From contig JOGW01000005.1 in the NCBI GenBank assembly GCA_000721375.1, positions 1 through 64,000 on the forward strand: a stretch of 64,000 nt of DNA. Reading direction: 5' to 3'. The translations under genes were made by a program, and so were the position numbers. How positions within the stretch are numbered: position 1 is the first letter of the stretch; every line of letters begins with the position of its first letter. This document shows, one piece after another, positions 44,061 to 55,411 of the stretch. This DNA is from Streptomyces sp. NRRL B-3428 (GTDB lineage Bacteria; Actinomycetota; Actinomycetes; Streptomycetales; Streptomycetaceae). The notes beneath the pieces were generated by a model. That model did no database searches. It was not told where the DNA came from and saw only the letters and a program-made list of their open reading frames with translations.

Positions 44061-46760
44061 TCAGCGCAGTCGCCGCAGATGCGGGTCGCGCGCATGGCGC
44101 GGCAGGAGCCGGATGCGGGCGTCGAGCGCGGTGATCCGGTCGGGCCGGGCCAGTACGGGGTTGAGGTCGGCCTCCGCGAGCTGGGGCAGGTCGTCCGCCA
44201 TCCGGGAGAGCCGCAGCAGGAGTTGCTCAAGGCCCTCCAGGTCCACCGGCCCCGAACCCGCGCTGCCGAACAGCAGGGGTGCACAGCGTGGCGCGGTGAT
44301 CAGGTCGTGGACGTCGTGGTCGGTGAGTGGTGCGAGCCGTGCGGCGTGGTCGGCGAGTACTTCGGTGGCGGTGCCGCCGAGGCCGAACAGGACCAGCGGC
44401 CCGAACACCTCGTCCTGGACCACGCCCGCGAACAGCTCCGTTCCGCGCGGGGCGAGCGGCTGGACGACGACTCCGGTAAGGAGCCCGGCGAAGCGGAGCT
44501 CGAAGTCCCGGTAGGCGGCGCGCACTTGGGCGTCGCCGCGCAGGTCGAGGTGGAGCGCGTGCTCCTGGCTCTTGTGGAGTAGTCCGGGCCAGTGGGCCTT
44601 GAGCACGGTCAGGCCGTCCGGCCCCTTGAGGCGTTCGGCCGCGAGTACCGCCTCGTCCTCGGTTTCCGCCCAGGCCCAGGGAAGTTGGGGGATGCGATAG
44701 CAGTCGAGGAGTTCGGCGCAGTCCTTCGGGCCGAGCCAGCCGCCTTCCGGATGCCGTTCCAGATAGGCGTCGACCAGGGCGTGCGCCCGGCCGCTGTCGA
44801 CGCTGTCGAGTTCGGGCACCGTGCCCGGTGGCCGGGCGAGCCACTGGCCGCGCGCCGCCGCGTGAGCGAGCGCGCGGGCCGCCGTCTGCGGATCGGCGTA
44901 CGCAGGCACGTGGCCCGCTTCGCCCTGGAGCAGGCGTACGGAGGGGGCTTGGTCGAGGAGTACCGCGGCGACCGTTCGGGGGCGCTGTCCGCCGGGAGTG
45001 TGGGTGAGGGCCCGCTGCAGGACGTCGCCGGTCGCCGCGGCGACCGCGGTGGGTACCAGTGCCACCAGCACCGCGTCGATACCCGGATCCGCCGCGATGC
45101 GGTCGAGGCAGGCGGCCAGCTGCGCTTCGGTGACGGCGGCGGTGGTGTCGACAGGGTTCGTCGTGGTGGCGCCCGCGGGCAGTGCGGACAGCAGGTCCGT
45201 GACGAGGGCGGGGCCGAGCGGTGGCAGGCTCAGACCGGCCTCGACGCAGGCGTCGGCCGCCAGTACCCCGGCACCTCCCGCGTTGGTGACGATCGCTACG
45301 CGGCTGCCCGAGGGCAGTGGCTGGGTCTGCAACAGGGCCGCTGTGGAGAGAAGTTCGGGCACGGACCGGGTCGCGGTGATGCCTGCCTGGGTGAACAGCG
45401 CCTGCCGGGTCATGGCAGTGGTGGCGGCCGCCGCGGTGTGCGAGGCGGCGGCCCGCCGGCCTGCGTCGGTGCGGCCCGCGTCCACGGTGAGGATCGGCAT
45501 CCGGCGCGTGACGCGACGGGCTGTGCGCGAGAAGGCTCGCGGATTGCCGAACGACTCCAGATGCAACAGCGCCATCTCCGTACGGCCGTCGGCCTCCCAC
45601 CACTGAAGCAGGTCGTTGCCGCTGACGTCGTACTTGCTGCCGAGTGACACGAAGCTCGACACGCCGGTACCGAGCCGGTCGAGGCCGCTCAGGAGTGCGA
45701 TTCCGATTCCGCCGGACTGCACTGCTACGCCGGCGGTCCCGGGACGGGGCGCTGTGGCCGCGAATGTTGCGTTGAGGCGTACGGAGTCGTCGGTGTTCGC
45801 CAGGCCGAGGCAGTTGGGTCCCACCAGCCGCATCCCGTACTCGCGGCAGGCGGACGTCAGGGCCTCTGCCTGGTGTGCGTCGAGGTCGGAGGAGATGACG
45901 AGCAGGGCCCGCACGCCGAGCTTGCCGCAGTCCCGCGCCACGGTGGGGACCGCGGGGGCGGGTACGGCGATCACGGCGAGGTCGGGGGCCTGCGGTAGCA
46001 CGCACACGGACGGGTAGGCGTGGACGCCGAGAATCGAGACGGCGTGCGGGTGCACGGCGTAGAGCCGGCCGGTGTATCCACCCGTGCACAGGCCCCGCAG
46101 CACCGCGCGGCCCACGGAGCCGGGCTTGCGGCCGGCGCCGATGACGACCACGGACTGCGGCCGCATCACCGGGTGCAGGCTCGCGATGTCCGCGGTGGCG
46201 CCCCGACCTTCTACGGCCGTCAGGTAGGCGTCGCTCGCGTCGAGGTGGACGGTGCAGCGCACCTCCGGCCCCTCGAAGCGCCGGGTCGTGTGCAGGCCGA
46301 GGTCGGCGAAGACCTTCAGGACCTCGTGGTTCTCGGCGAGGGCGTCCGCCGTGAACGCGGTGATTCCGGCGGCACGCGCGGCGGACACCAAGTGCTCGAG
46401 GAGCAGCGTGCCCAGGCCCCGGTGGTGCCAGTGGTCGCTCACCGCGAGGGCTATCTCGGCGGCGATGGGCTCCTTCTCGGTATCTGCCACCTCGTACTCG
46501 GCGACGGCGACGACTCGTCCGCCGTGTTCGGCGAGCAGGGTCTGGTGCCCGGGTGCGGATCGCGTGGCGCGCTCTGCCGCCTGCTCTGCCGAGCGGTGGC
46601 TGACCGCGAAGAACCGCAACCGCTGGTTCTCGGGCGACATCTCCTCGTAGAACCTCAGGACGGCGTCGTGGTCGCCGGGTGTCGCGGGGCGGATGGCCAC
46701 GGTCCTGCCGTCGGTCAGCAGGGCGTGCACCTGGTCGCCAGGGGCGGGTGTGCCGGTCAT
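44061..46760 (-). CDS. GNAT acetyltransferase fused to ADP-forming acyl-CoA synthetase
   Basis: This 899-residue multidomain protein has an N-terminal GNAT domain (about 10-170, DHWHHRGLGTLLLEHLV), a CoA-binding Rossmann domain (about 195-320, SVVVIGAGRKPGSVGRAVLR), succinyl-CoA-ligase-like domains (330-650, including ASHTAAAATTAMTRQAL with the likely phosphohistidine) and a C-terminal ATP-grasp domain (ending ADLNPVL). The order resembles Pat-type protein lysine acetyltransferases and acetyl-CoA synthetases (NDP-forming). It may make acetyl-CoA or acetylate proteins during stress. Three phased boxes lie upstream. ATG at 46760 follows GAGG. Confidence 0.9.
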   Translation of the reverse strand: MTGTPAPGDQVHALLTDGRTVAIRPATPGDHDAVLRFYEEMSPENQRLRFFAVSHRSAEQAAERATRSAPGHQTLLAEHGGRVVAVAEYEVADTEKEPIAAEIALAVSDHWHHRGLGTLLLEHLVSAARAAGITAFTADALAENHEVLKVFADLGLHTTRRFEGPEVRCTVHLDASDAYLTAVEGRGATADIASLHPVMRPQSVVVIGAGRKPGSVGRAVLRGLCTGGYTGRLYAVHPHAVSILGVHAYPSVCVLPQAPDLAVIAVPAPAVPTVARDCGKLGVRALLVISSDLDAHQAEALTSACREYGMRLVGPNCLGLANTDDSVRLNATFAATAPRPGTAGVAVQSGGIGIALLSGLDRLGTGVSSFVSLGSKYDVSGNDLLQWWEADGRTEMALLHLESFGNPRAFSRTARRVTRRMPILTVDAGRTDAGRRAAASHTAAAATTAMTRQALFTQAGITATRSVPELLSTAALLQTQPLPSGSRVAIVTNAGGAGVLAADACVEAGLSLPPLGPALVTDLLSALPAGATTTNPVDTTAAVTEAQLAACLDRIAADPGIDAVLVALVPTAVAAATGDVLQRALTHTPGGQRPRTVAAVLLDQAPSVRLLQGEAGHVPAYADPQTAARALAHAAARGQWLARPPGTVPELDSVDSGRAHALVDAYLERHPEGGWLGPKDCAELLDCYRIPQLPWAWAETEDEAVLAAERLKGPDGLTVLKAHWPGLLHKSQEHALHLDLRGDAQVRAAYRDFELRFAGLLTGVVVQPLAPRGTELFAGVVQDEVFGPLVLFGLGGTATEVLADHAARLAPLTDHDVHDLITAPRCAPLLFGSAGSGPVDLEGLEQLLLRLSRMADDLPQLAEADLNPVLARPDRITALDARIRLLPRHARDPHLRRLR

Positions 46761-46829
46761 CTCGTACCTCGCGCGTCTCGTCGGCCGGTGGACGATTTCA
46801 GCGTCCGGCGGCCGGCGGCTGCTCCCCAG

Positions 46830-46886
46830 AGGCCGACCGGGCAGCGGCAAGGGCCGACCGGCCCCTCACACAGGGCCGGTGGGCGG
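46830..46886. promoter_or_regulatory. Three phased OsdR/DevR-like boxes
   Basis: AGGCCGACCGGGCA (46830), GGGCCGACCGGCCC (46851, perfect dyad) and GGGCCGGTGGGCGG (46873) begin 21 and 22 bp apart, about two helical turns. They lie between the GNAT fusion gene and the Usp pseudogene. Confidence 0.6.
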
Positions 46887-46944
46887 TGCCGGCGTCGGAG
46901 CACAGACCCGCCAACCTGTTGCGTGTGTCGAGGAGTTGAGGGAC

Positions 46945-47185
46945 GTGGACCGACCACCGGTCGTAGGCGTGGAGGGATCGGAGCCGAGCCTGCCGGCGCT
47001 GGACTGGGCGGTACAGGATGCCGTGCGGCGGGGCGTGGAGCTGCGCATCGTGCGCGAAGCAGGCCGATCTGCTCGTCGTGGGCGCCCGTCGACGCAGCGG
47101 CCACGTCGGCATGCAGCTCGGCCCGGTGAACCACGCGGTGCTGCACCACTCCGCGTGCCCGGTCGCGATAGTCCCGCACGACTGA
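46945..47185 (+). pseudogene. Universal stress protein remnant (internal deletion and frameshift)
   Basis: From the GTG at 46945 the frame reads VVGVEGSEPSLPALDWAVQD and LRIVRE, a normal Usp start. It then runs out of homology. In a +1-shifted frame from about 47054, ADLLVVGARRRSGHVGMQLG, HAVLHHSACPVAIV and PHD-stop give a normal Usp end. The middle of the protein, about 70-80 codons, is missing and the two ends are out of frame, so the gene is broken. GAGGAG still precedes the GTG. Confidence 0.82.
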
Positions 47186-47472
47186 CTCCGCGCCCGCACG
47201 GTCGGTCCCCGTCGTGCCTGAGCTCGACGGCGCACTGGACGGTCTGGCGCTCCGCGTCCCCATCCGCGTCCCGCCTGCACGGGATCCTGCGCGTCTCGAC
47301 CGCCCCGATCGTCTCGCGCGACGTGATCGGCAATCCGGCCTCAGCGGGCTCGACTCGGCAGAGGGGCCTGCAACTTTCGATTACAGAACCCCCGCGGACC
47401 GTGGGCACTGGGGCCTTCAAGACAGGACGTCTGCGGCCGTCTGCGGCCCGGTTCTGGGCGTTACATGGAGGC

Positions 47473-47808
47473 ATGAGCCCGATAGAGATGGTTCGCCACG
47501 ATACATCCCCGATTGCTTCCCCGGTGCGCCACGAGGCGTACTCCTTCACCTGCCTCGACTGCGGTCGGAGCTGGGAGCAGGAGTACGACGTCCGGCGCTA
47601 CGTCGACGGCCAGGGTGTCTCCCGTGTCCGCTGCACGAACGCCGACGGCAAGGTCATCCGCTCGCCGCTGACCCACCCGTGCTGCCCGTCCTGCGAGTCC
47701 ACCGTGCTGCGGACCCTGCCGGCCGGTACGTCGACCTCGATGCTGCAGGCGCTGTTCGGTCCGCCGCGCCGACGTCAGCGGGGGGCCTTGAAGCGGCTCT
47801 TCCACTAG
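47473..47808 (+). CDS. Small zinc-ribbon-like protein
   Basis: The 111-residue protein has two cysteine pairs, FTCLDCGRSW (about residues 26-35) and HPCCPSCEST (about 68-77), arranged like a zinc ribbon, and a basic C-terminus. Short proteins of this kind occur beside stress genes in Streptomyces. The function is unknown. GGAGG lies almost against the ATG at 47473, so the start may be later (for example 47488). It is 62 bp upstream of the proton ATPase gene. Confidence 0.65.
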   Translation: MSPIEMVRHDTSPIASPVRHEAYSFTCLDCGRSWEQEYDVRRYVDGQGVSRVRCTNADGKVIRSPLTHPCCPSCESTVLRTLPAGTSTSMLQALFGPPRRRQRGALKRLFH

Positions 47809-47870
47809 GGCCCGCCCAGGGGGCGTGGATGGAACAAAGTTTCGAGCAATAGAGAGTGAAGTGACAGATC

Positions 47871-50348
<2,478 letters not shown>

Positions 50349-50438
50349 ACCGGTTCGGTCTGTTCTGGATCGTCGGATTCGTCAGCAACGGAACGCACGA
50401 TTGCCCTCCGACGACCGGCTCGGTGCCTGGCACCGCTT

Positions 50439-50478
50439 CCTCACCCCCGCCGCGTGGTATCACGTGGCGGGGGTGAGG
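50439..50478. terminator. Terminator, 18-bp stem, of the P-type ATPase gene
   Basis: CCTCACCCCCGCCGCGTG, loop GTAT, and its complement with one G-T pair. It lies 90 bp after the ATPase stop. Confidence 0.88.
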
Positions 50479-50659
50479 CGTTCGGCGTCAACGTCGTGGC
50501 CGCGTGTACCTCCCGCAGGCAAGGCTGCGCGCCCGGTTCGAGCCGGGCCTTGCCCGCGAATGGGCCGTTCGGCCCCGCGTCTGCCCCTTCGGCCCCCTCA
50601 CCTGCCGTCCCCACCGCAGGACGCTGGCATCGGACCGGACCACGTGGAGGGAGTGCACC
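50479..50659 (+). promoter_or_regulatory. Promoter region of the tandem Usp gene with two phased boxes
   Basis: This gene-free stretch holds GGGCCGTTCGGCCCC (50562-50576, near-perfect dyad) and GCCCCTTCGGCCCC (50583-50596), about 21 bp apart and 64-98 bp before the Usp start. A small hairpin CCCGG-N6-CCGGG lies near 50532-50547. Confidence 0.6.
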
Positions 50660-51571
50660 ATGCAGCGACGACCGATCATCGCCGGTGTCGACGGAACGCC
50701 GGAGAGCCTGGCGGCCGCGGAGTGGGCCGGGCGGGAGGCCGTACGCCTCGGTGCACCGCTCCACCTGCTCTACGCCAGGAGCCTGGTGCCCTACATGCCG
50801 GGAGCCGATCACCCGGAAGCGGCGGAGCGACAGCTCATCCGCCGGCTCCTGCGCAAGGCCGAGCGGCGAGTGCAACAGACAGCCTCCGAAGTCGAGTTGA
50901 ACGACCGCATCGTCGACGGTCCGCCCGTCTCCGCCCTCGTGGACGCCGCAGAACAGGCGGAACTCGTCGTCCTCGGCTCCCGCGGCCTCAGCGGTTTCAC
51001 CGGGTTCCTGCTCGGATCGGTGGCCCTCGGCGTGGTGGCCCACGCGACCCGCCCGGTCGTTCTCGTACGCGCTCAGCCGACCGAACCCCAGGACAGCCCG
51101 GATCCCGAAGCCGACGGCAGCCCGCACGACCGACAGCCCACATCGGACGTACTCCTCGGCCTGGACATCAGCGCACCCTGCGACCCAGTGATCGACTTCG
51201 CTTTCGAGGCAGCCCGACTGCGCTCCACACGCCTGCGCGTCGTCCACGCCTGGGGCGACACATCGGTTCGCACCCTCGACCCCACCGGAACGAGCCTGAT
51301 CCAGGCGCCCGAGACCGAAGAGCAGTGGACGCAGTTCGTCGCAGCGGTCCTGCGTCCCTGGCGCGAGAAGTTCCCCGAAGTGCCGGTCACGCAGTCCGTG
51401 GCGAAGGGCAAACCGGCAGCCCGCCTTCTGCAGGCCGTCAACGGCGCCGCCCTCCTCGTCGTGGGCCGCCGCATCCGCGAGCGCCACTACCCGGCGGCGC
51501 AGACCGGCTCGGTCACCCACGCGGTGATCCACCACGCCCGCTGCCCGGTCGTCGTCGTCCCGCACACCTGA
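50660..51571 (+). CDS. Tandem universal stress protein
   Basis: The 303-residue protein has two Usp domains. The first (1-140) begins PIIAGVDGTPESLAAAEWAG and ends LGSRGLSGFTGFLLGSVALG, with the complete G-x2-G-x9-GS ATP motif. The second (about 160-300) begins VLLGLDISAPCDPVIDFAFEA and ends VVGRRIRER plus GSVTHAVIHHARCPVVVVPH, with the ATP motif degenerate. It is the typical DevR-regulon form. GGAGGGAG precedes the ATG, and Hsp20 follows by 45 bp. Confidence 0.93.
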   Translation: MQRRPIIAGVDGTPESLAAAEWAGREAVRLGAPLHLLYARSLVPYMPGADHPEAAERQLIRRLLRKAERRVQQTASEVELNDRIVDGPPVSALVDAAEQAELVVLGSRGLSGFTGFLLGSVALGVVAHATRPVVLVRAQPTEPQDSPDPEADGSPHDRQPTSDVLLGLDISAPCDPVIDFAFEAARLRSTRLRVVHAWGDTSVRTLDPTGTSLIQAPETEEQWTQFVAAVLRPWREKFPEVPVTQSVAKGKPAARLLQAVNGAALLVVGRRIRERHYPAAQTGSVTHAVIHHARCPVVVVPHT

Positions 51572-51616
51572 CACACCCAGCAGCCCTCAAGGAAACCCGA
51601 AGGGAGAAGCAGCGAG

Positions 51617-52054
51617 ATGAGCGGAATGATCGAACGCATGCCGGGACGGACGACCACATGGCCCGACCTGTTCGCCTGGATCGAGTCCTCGATGCCGGCC
51701 ATCCCCGGCATGCACCCCGCACCCGGTGTCCACGGCATCCGCATCGAGGAAGCCCTCGACGACGGCACGTACACCCTGCGCGCCGAACTCCCCGGCATCG
51801 ACCCGTCCACGGACGTCGAACTCACCCTCACCGAGGGCGTTCTGACCCTGCGCGCCGAACGCAGCGCCCAGACCACCACCAGCGCCCACCACACCGAATT
51901 CCGCTACGGCACCTTCGCCCGCGCCGTCCGGCTGCCTGCCGGAGCCCGCGGCGACGAGGCCACCGCGGACTACAAGGACGGTGTCCTGACCATCAAGGTT
52001 CCGGTGCCCACGCCGAAGTCGGGCAGCCGGACCATCCCTGTGCGGCACGCCTGA
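51617..52054 (+). CDS. Hsp20/alpha-crystallin small heat-shock protein
   Basis: This 145-residue chaperone has an alpha-crystallin domain at about 42-132 (RIEEALDDGTYTLRAELPGID, GVLTLRAERSA, ADYKDGVLTIKVPVP), with the conserved G-V-L motif. It holds unfolded proteins during stress and resembles mycobacterial Acr/HspX in context, next to a Usp gene in a DevR-type island. It probably shares the Usp promoter; a terminator follows. Confidence 0.92.
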   Translation: MSGMIERMPGRTTTWPDLFAWIESSMPAIPGMHPAPGVHGIRIEEALDDGTYTLRAELPGIDPSTDVELTLTEGVLTLRAERSAQTTTSAHHTEFRYGTFARAVRLPAGARGDEATADYKDGVLTIKVPVPTPKSGSRTIPVRHA

Positions 52055-52079
52055 GTGCAGTTCTGCACTCGTGCCGCAC

Positions 52080-52121
52080 GCCGTCTGCGCAGCCGGGAGG
52101 GGAGTCGGCTGCGCAGACGGC
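52080..52121. terminator. Terminator, 15-bp stem, after hsp20
   Basis: GCCGTCTGCGCAGCC and its exact complement flank a 12-nt loop, between hsp20 and the alcohol dehydrogenase gene. Confidence 0.85.
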
Positions 52122-52171
52122 CTCACCGAGACCACCCGTCGAAGCCACGATGCACGCTCACGGAGGCACCC

Positions 52172-53212
52172 ATGAAGGCACTCGTGTTCCACGGCCCCGG
52201 CAAACGCTCCTGGGACGAGGTTCCCGACCCGAAGATCCAGGACCCGGGCGACGCGATCATCCGCGTCGACGCCGTCACCATCTGCGGCACCGATCTGCAC
52301 ATCCTCAAGGGCGACGTCCCTACCGTCGACCCCGGCCGCATCCTCGGCCACGAAGCGGTCGGCACCGTCCAGGAAGTCGGACCCTCCGTCACCACCGTTC
52401 ACCCCGGCGACCGCGTCCTGATCTCCTGCATCACCGCCTGCGGCCGCTGCCGCTACTGCCGCGAATCCGCCTACGGCCAATGCCTGGGTGGCGGAGGCTG
52501 GATCCTCGGCCACCGCATCGACGGCGTCCAAGCCGAATACGTCCGCGTCCCCTTCGCCGACACCTCCACCCACCTCCTGCCCCAACAGGTGCCGGACGAG
52601 GACGCGTTGATGCTCGCCGACATCCTCCCCACCTCGTACGAAGTCGGCGTGCTCAACGGCCGCGTCATGCCGGGCGACGTCGTGGCCGTCATCGGCGCCG
52701 GGCCCATCGGCCTGGCCGCGATCCTGACCGCCCGCCTCTTCAGCCCGAGCCGCATCATCGTCATCGACCCCGCGCCGGCCCGCCGCGAGGCGGCCGAACG
52801 CTATGGCGCCCAACTCACCCTCGCGCCCGGTGACGATGTCCAGGCCCGTATCGCCGAGCTCACCGACGGCCTCGGCGCCGACGTCGCCATCGAAGCGGTC
52901 GGGATCCCCGACACCTTCGAGATGTGCACCCGCGTCGTCCGCCCAGGTGGCCACGTCGCCAACGTCGGCGTCCACGGCAGCCCTGCGACCCTCCACCTGG
53001 AGGACCTCTGGATCAAGAACATCACGATCACCACGGGCCTGGTCGACACCTCCTCGACCCCGCGCCTCCTGCGCATGCTGGCCGCCGGTCAGCTCAACGT
53101 GGACGGCCTCGCAACCCACCGCTTCGGCCTGCAGGACATAGAGCGGGCCTACGACGTCTTCGAGCGGCCCGCGCAAACCGGGGCGTTGAAGGTCGCACTG
53201 TCTGCCAAGTAG
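52172..53212 (+). CDS. Zinc-dependent alcohol dehydrogenase (stress island)
   Basis: The 346-residue medium-chain dehydrogenase has catalytic zinc ligands Cys38 (TICGTDLH) and His60-Glu61 (LGHEAVG), the structural zinc lobe with four cysteines (CITACGRCRYCRESAYGQC), and GAGPIGLAAIL at about 175. It resembles the threonine-dehydrogenase-like alcohol dehydrogenases of DevR-type islands. It may regenerate NAD under oxygen limitation. GGAGG lies 6 nt before the ATG. It is separated from hsp20 by a terminator. Confidence 0.92.
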   Translation: MKALVFHGPGKRSWDEVPDPKIQDPGDAIIRVDAVTICGTDLHILKGDVPTVDPGRILGHEAVGTVQEVGPSVTTVHPGDRVLISCITACGRCRYCRESAYGQCLGGGGWILGHRIDGVQAEYVRVPFADTSTHLLPQQVPDEDALMLADILPTSYEVGVLNGRVMPGDVVAVIGAGPIGLAAILTARLFSPSRIIVIDPAPARREAAERYGAQLTLAPGDDVQARIAELTDGLGADVAIEAVGIPDTFEMCTRVVRPGGHVANVGVHGSPATLHLEDLWIKNITITTGLVDTSSTPRLLRMLAAGQLNVDGLATHRFGLQDIERAYDVFERPAQTGALKVALSAK

Positions 53213-53312
53213 GTCGACCTGGTGCGAGCAGAGACTCGCTGTGGGGAAAATCGACCAGTGAAGGTGACCCAGTCCCACTCGTCGGCGAGGTGGCCCGGCA
53301 TAGCGTCGGGCC

Positions 53313-54584
53313 ATGCCGATGCAACCCTGGTTTCCTGACGCCAAGTTGGGAATCTTCCTGCACTACGGGATCTATGCCGTCGACGGCGTCCCCGAGTCCT
53401 GGTCCTTCTACACCGGTCAGGTGCCGCACGAGCAGTACATGAAGCAACTGGACGGATTCACCGCGTCCGCCTACGACCCGGCGGCCTGGGCGGATCTGTT
53501 CGCACGTGCCGGTGCCCGCTATGCCGTGCTCACCGCGCGGCACCACGACGGTGTGTCGCTGTGGGACAGCGCTCTGGGCCATCTGAACGTCGCCGACCAC
53601 ACCCCGGCCGGCCGGGATCTGATCGGTCCGTACGCCGACGCGTTGCGTGAGCGCGGACTCAAGGTGGGCCTGTACTACTCGCACTCGGACTGGAACCACC
53701 CCGACTACGCCAGTGTGATCCATCCGGACGCTCCCAACGCGGAGGTACGGGCCAATCGCTACGTCTCTCCTGACGCCGGAGCGGAGGACCCCGAGGCCTG
53801 GATCCGCTACCTCTCCTACCGCGACGCCCAGGTGGCCGAGTTGACCGACCGCTATCGACCGGACCTGTTGTGGTTCGACGGAGAGTGGGAGCGCAGCGAG
53901 GAGCAGTGGCGGATGCGGGAGCTCGCCGAGCAGATCCTCGCCGCCAACCCCGAGACCGTGCTCAACGCCCGCATGCTCAGTTACGGCGACTACGCCACGC
54001 CCGAGCAGGGCGTACCGGTCGAAGCCCCCGACGGCCCCTGGGAGTTGTGCCTCACGGTCAATGATTCCTGGGGCTTTCAGCACGATGACCGCAACCACAA
54101 GTCCGTACGCCAGCTGATCCGTATCTTCACCGAGACGATCGCGATGGGCGGCAATCTCCTGCTGGACGTGGGGCCGCGCCAGGACGGCACGATTCCCGCC
54201 GAGCAGGCCGAGCGCCTCGAGGGTCTGGGCGCCTGGATCGCCCGGCACAGGGAGGCCGTTTACGGGACGGTCGCCGGACTGCCCGCAGGCCATCACTACG
54301 GGCCGAGCACTCTGTCCGCCGACCGTCGCACGCTCTACCTGATGTGCTTCGACGCCCCGCGCGAGACGCTTTGCGTGCGAGGCCTGCGTAACCCCGTCAA
54401 GCGCGTCAGTGTCCTGGGGGCCGGCACGGAACTCGGCCATGCGGTGACCGGCGGCCTCCAGGACGTGCCGGGACTCCAGTGGATCGACGCACCCGCCGAG
54501 CGGGACCTCGATCCCTACGCCACGGTCCTGGCCGTCGAACTCGACGGCGAACTCGACCTGTACCGAGGCGCGGGCCGCGACTGA
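53313..54584 (+). CDS. Alpha-L-fucosidase (GH29), intracellular
   Basis: The 423-residue protein is a GH29 enzyme: WFPDAKLGIFLHYGIYAV at the N-terminus, LTARHHDGVSLWDS (residues 73-86), LYYSHSDW, and the nucleophile Asp189 in LLWFDGEWE. The acid/base residue is not conserved enough in the family to place. No signal peptide is visible, so it would act on imported fuco-oligosaccharides. It is the only plus-strand gene of the glycan locus, convergent with the AraC gene. ATG codons at 53313 and 53319 are both possible starts. Confidence 0.9.
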   Translation: MPMQPWFPDAKLGIFLHYGIYAVDGVPESWSFYTGQVPHEQYMKQLDGFTASAYDPAAWADLFARAGARYAVLTARHHDGVSLWDSALGHLNVADHTPAGRDLIGPYADALRERGLKVGLYYSHSDWNHPDYASVIHPDAPNAEVRANRYVSPDAGAEDPEAWIRYLSYRDAQVAELTDRYRPDLLWFDGEWERSEEQWRMRELAEQILAANPETVLNARMLSYGDYATPEQGVPVEAPDGPWELCLTVNDSWGFQHDDRNHKSVRQLIRIFTETIAMGGNLLLDVGPRQDGTIPAEQAERLEGLGAWIARHREAVYGTVAGLPAGHHYGPSTLSADRRTLYLMCFDAPRETLCVRGLRNPVKRVSVLGAGTELGHAVTGGLQDVPGLQWIDAPAERDLDPYATVLAVELDGELDLYRGAGRD

Positions 54585-54598
54585 AGCAGCCGCTTCGG

Positions 54599-55411
54599 TC
54601 AGTCCCCGCGGGCGGCCCGTACCGCCCGCGGGGATGTGCCGAGTTCGCGCCGGCAGGCCTTGTTGAAATGCTGCAGATCGGGCAGGCCGACCGCGGCGGC
54701 CACCGCAGCGACCGGTAGCGTCGACTCGCGCAGCAGATGCCGGGCGCGGGCGAGACGCCGGCCGCGAATGTAGGCCACGACGGTACGTCCGGCCTCGGCC
54801 CGGAACAGCCGCAGCAGGTGGTTGTGCGAGATGCCCGCGGCCGCGGCGACCTCGGGCACCGTCAGCGGCTCTGCCAGGTGAGCCTCGATGTAGGCCATCG
54901 CCACGCCGACCGCGGCATGCGTCCGCTCCTCGCCCGGCATCCGAGACAGCTCGGCGACCCGCCAGAGCGCCGCCCAGACATCCGCCACGGCCCGCCGTGG
55001 CCGGTGCGACCCACTGGCAACAGCCTGCAGCAGCAACTCGTTGAGCACCGGCGTCAGTGCCCCCGCGTCCTGCATCACGGGCACTGACGATGTTGCGGGG
55101 CCCGGCGGGAATTCGACATGGGCGTACAGATGCTCGGACCGTCCCCGGTAACGGAAACGGACCACCGCACCCGGCGGAACCAGACTGACCCGGCCCGGCC
55201 GGATCGCGAACACCTCGTCGTCGACGGTGAGTTCGGCCTCGTAGCGGTAGAGATGCAGCTGCCACAGGTCCGGCAGTCGGAACACGTCACGCCGCCCCGT
55301 CAGTCCGTGCACACCCACGCCGACATCGGCTACGCGTGGCGGTTCGTCGAGGCGGATCTGTACGTGCCGGGGGCCGACGGGTGGGGCCGGCCGGCCCCCG
55401 GCCCCGCTCAC
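54599..55411 (-). CDS. AraC-family regulator of the glycan locus
   Basis: The 270-residue protein has a cupin ligand-binding region in its N-terminal half (VFAIRPGRVSLVPPGAVVRF, HLYAHVEFPPG) and a C-terminal AraC helix-turn-helix pair (AAAAGISHNHLLRLFRAEAG, AAVGLPDLQHFNKAC). The GTG at 55411 overlaps the stop of the upstream secreted-protein gene as GTGA, so it is translated with the operon it may regulate. An upstream frame open to 55681 is composed of low-complexity antisense-like sequence. Confidence 0.85.
   Translation of the reverse strand: MSGAGGRPAPPVGPRHVQIRLDEPPRVADVGVGVHGLTGRRDVFRLPDLWQLHLYRYEAELTVDDEVFAIRPGRVSLVPPGAVVRFRYRGRSEHLYAHVEFPPGPATSSVPVMQDAGALTPVLNELLLQAVASGSHRPRRAVADVWAALWRVAELSRMPGEERTHAAVGVAMAYIEAHLAEPLTVPEVAAAAGISHNHLLRLFRAEAGRTVVAYIRGRRLARARHLLRESTLPVAAVAAAVGLPDLQHFNKACRRELGTSPRAVRAARGD
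54604..54633. terminator. Hairpin at the AraC/fucosidase convergence, 12-bp stem
   Basis: CCCCGCGGGCGG, 6 nt and its exact complement lie 19 bp past the fucosidase stop, inside the last codons of the AraC gene. Confidence 0.65.

Noticed and set aside
44061..46760. Separate GNAT and CoA-synthetase genes
   Set aside because: The frame is continuous through the junction with no internal stop and the fused order is a known domain architecture.
47186..47472. Possible gene between the Usp remnant and the zinc-ribbon gene
   Set aside because: No frame here has a ribosome site or a recognisable motif; frames on both strands are open only because of base composition.
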